A DNA stretch of 7,076 nucleotides, from positions 1 to 7,076 of the forward strand of contig JAITAX010000202.1 in the NCBI GenBank assembly GCA_031283865.1. The letters run 5' to 3'. Source of the stretch: Eubacteriales Family XIII. Incertae Sedis bacterium. GTDB taxonomy: Bacteria; Bacillota; Clostridia; Peptostreptococcales; Anaerovoracaceae. The position numbers and the translations under genes were made by a program. Numbering within the stretch: the stretch's first letter is position 1; each line of letters begins with the position of its first letter. Shown here piece by piece: positions 6,925 to 7,076 of this stretch. Under the pieces are notes generated by a model. The model was not told the origin of the DNA. It was given only the letters and a program-made list of their open reading frames with translations, and did no database searches.

Positions 6925-7002
6925 CGGGGTGTAGCGCAGCTTGGTTAGCGTACTTGACTGGGGGTCAAGGGGTCGTGAGTTCGAATCTCACCACTCCGAC
7001 CA
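6925..7002 (+). tRNA. tRNA-Pro (anticodon GGG), CCA encoded
   Basis: A complete 78-nt cloverleaf. The acceptor CGGGGTG (6925-6931) pairs with CACTCCG (6992-6998) with one G-T pair. The D stem is GCGC/GCGT. The anticodon stem CTTGA (6953-6957)/TCAAG (6965-6969) encloses the loop CTGGGGG, giving anticodon GGG at 6960-6962. The variable loop has 5 nt. The T stem GTGAG/CTCAC encloses TTCGAAT. Discriminator A6999 is followed by CCA at 7000-7002. The C1-G72 pair with A73 is the known identity feature of bacterial tRNA-Pro and supports the anticodon call. It reads CCC and CCU codons. Confidence 0.97.
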
Positions 7003-7004
7003 AG

Positions 7005-7047
7005 AAATCCCTTGGAATTTCAACGGTTCCGAGGGATTTTGCTTCTG
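7005..7047 (+). terminator. Intrinsic terminator of tRNA-Pro
   Basis: Bases 7005-7017 pair with 7027-7039 as a continuous 13-bp stem with a single G-T pair (T7013-G7031) and a 9-base loop. The TTTT at 7037-7040 and an interrupted T/C stretch to 7046 follow. The T-tract is only moderate, but the stem is perfect and starts 2 bases after the CCA end, where a tRNA terminator is expected. Confidence 0.8.
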
Positions 7048-7076
7048 TAAGGGTATCCCAAACAATCAGCGATATG
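7048..7076. other. Right-edge sequence with no recognisable feature
   Basis: The last 29 bases after the terminator show no ribosome binding site or start that I can support. The small palindrome GGGTATCCC is too short to interpret. Confidence 0.4.

Noticed and set aside
6980..7040. tRNA 3' end as a phage or island attachment site
   Set aside because: No integrase and no repeated copy of the tRNA end are visible, and the inverted repeat after it is explained as a terminator.

Overview
The window looks like chromosome from a fairly GC-rich (about 60% by eye) Gram-positive bacterium of the class Clostridia (Bacillota). Four things point there: the neighbourhood of a DUF5693-type membrane protein, csaB and a WecG/TagA-family glycosyltransferase; a transketolase split into two subunits; strong AGGAGG-type ribosome binding sites; and a tRNA gene with a sigma-70/sigma-A consensus promoter. 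An uncultured Clostridia lineage such as Christensenellales would fit, but that last step is a guess. All genes are on the + strand and packed tightly.

Region 1 (2-4210) is a cell-envelope block. A large DUF5693-like membrane protein, cut by the left edge of the window, overlaps csaB by 4 bases (GTGA). CsaB is a PEP-dependent polysaccharide pyruvyltransferase. After a 94-base gap comes a WecG/TagA-type glycosyltransferase, best started at a TTG codon behind a clear Shine-Dalgarno sequence. Together these suggest synthesis and 4,6-pyruvylation of a ManNAc-containing secondary cell-wall polymer, the ligand that SLH-domain proteins bind.

Region 2 (4317-6067) encodes the N-terminal (ThDP-binding) and C-terminal (pyrimidine-binding and tail) subunits of transketolase in overlapping frames (TAATG). 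The 106-base leader before them holds several short GC-rich inverted repeats that are mutually exclusive. Region 3 (6093-6776) is a SUFU (suppressor-of-fused-like) domain protein 25 bases behind transketolase, probably in the same transcript.

Region 4 (6888-7047) is a self-contained tRNA-Pro(GGG) unit with a near-consensus promoter, an expected leader of only about 2 nt, encoded CCA, and a hairpin terminator starting 2 nt after the CCA.

No gap exceeds 150 bases. I saw no mobile element, CRISPR array or pseudogene. Nothing here is clearly a new system. The least-explained components are the DUF5693 protein tied to csaB and the stand-alone SUFU protein.
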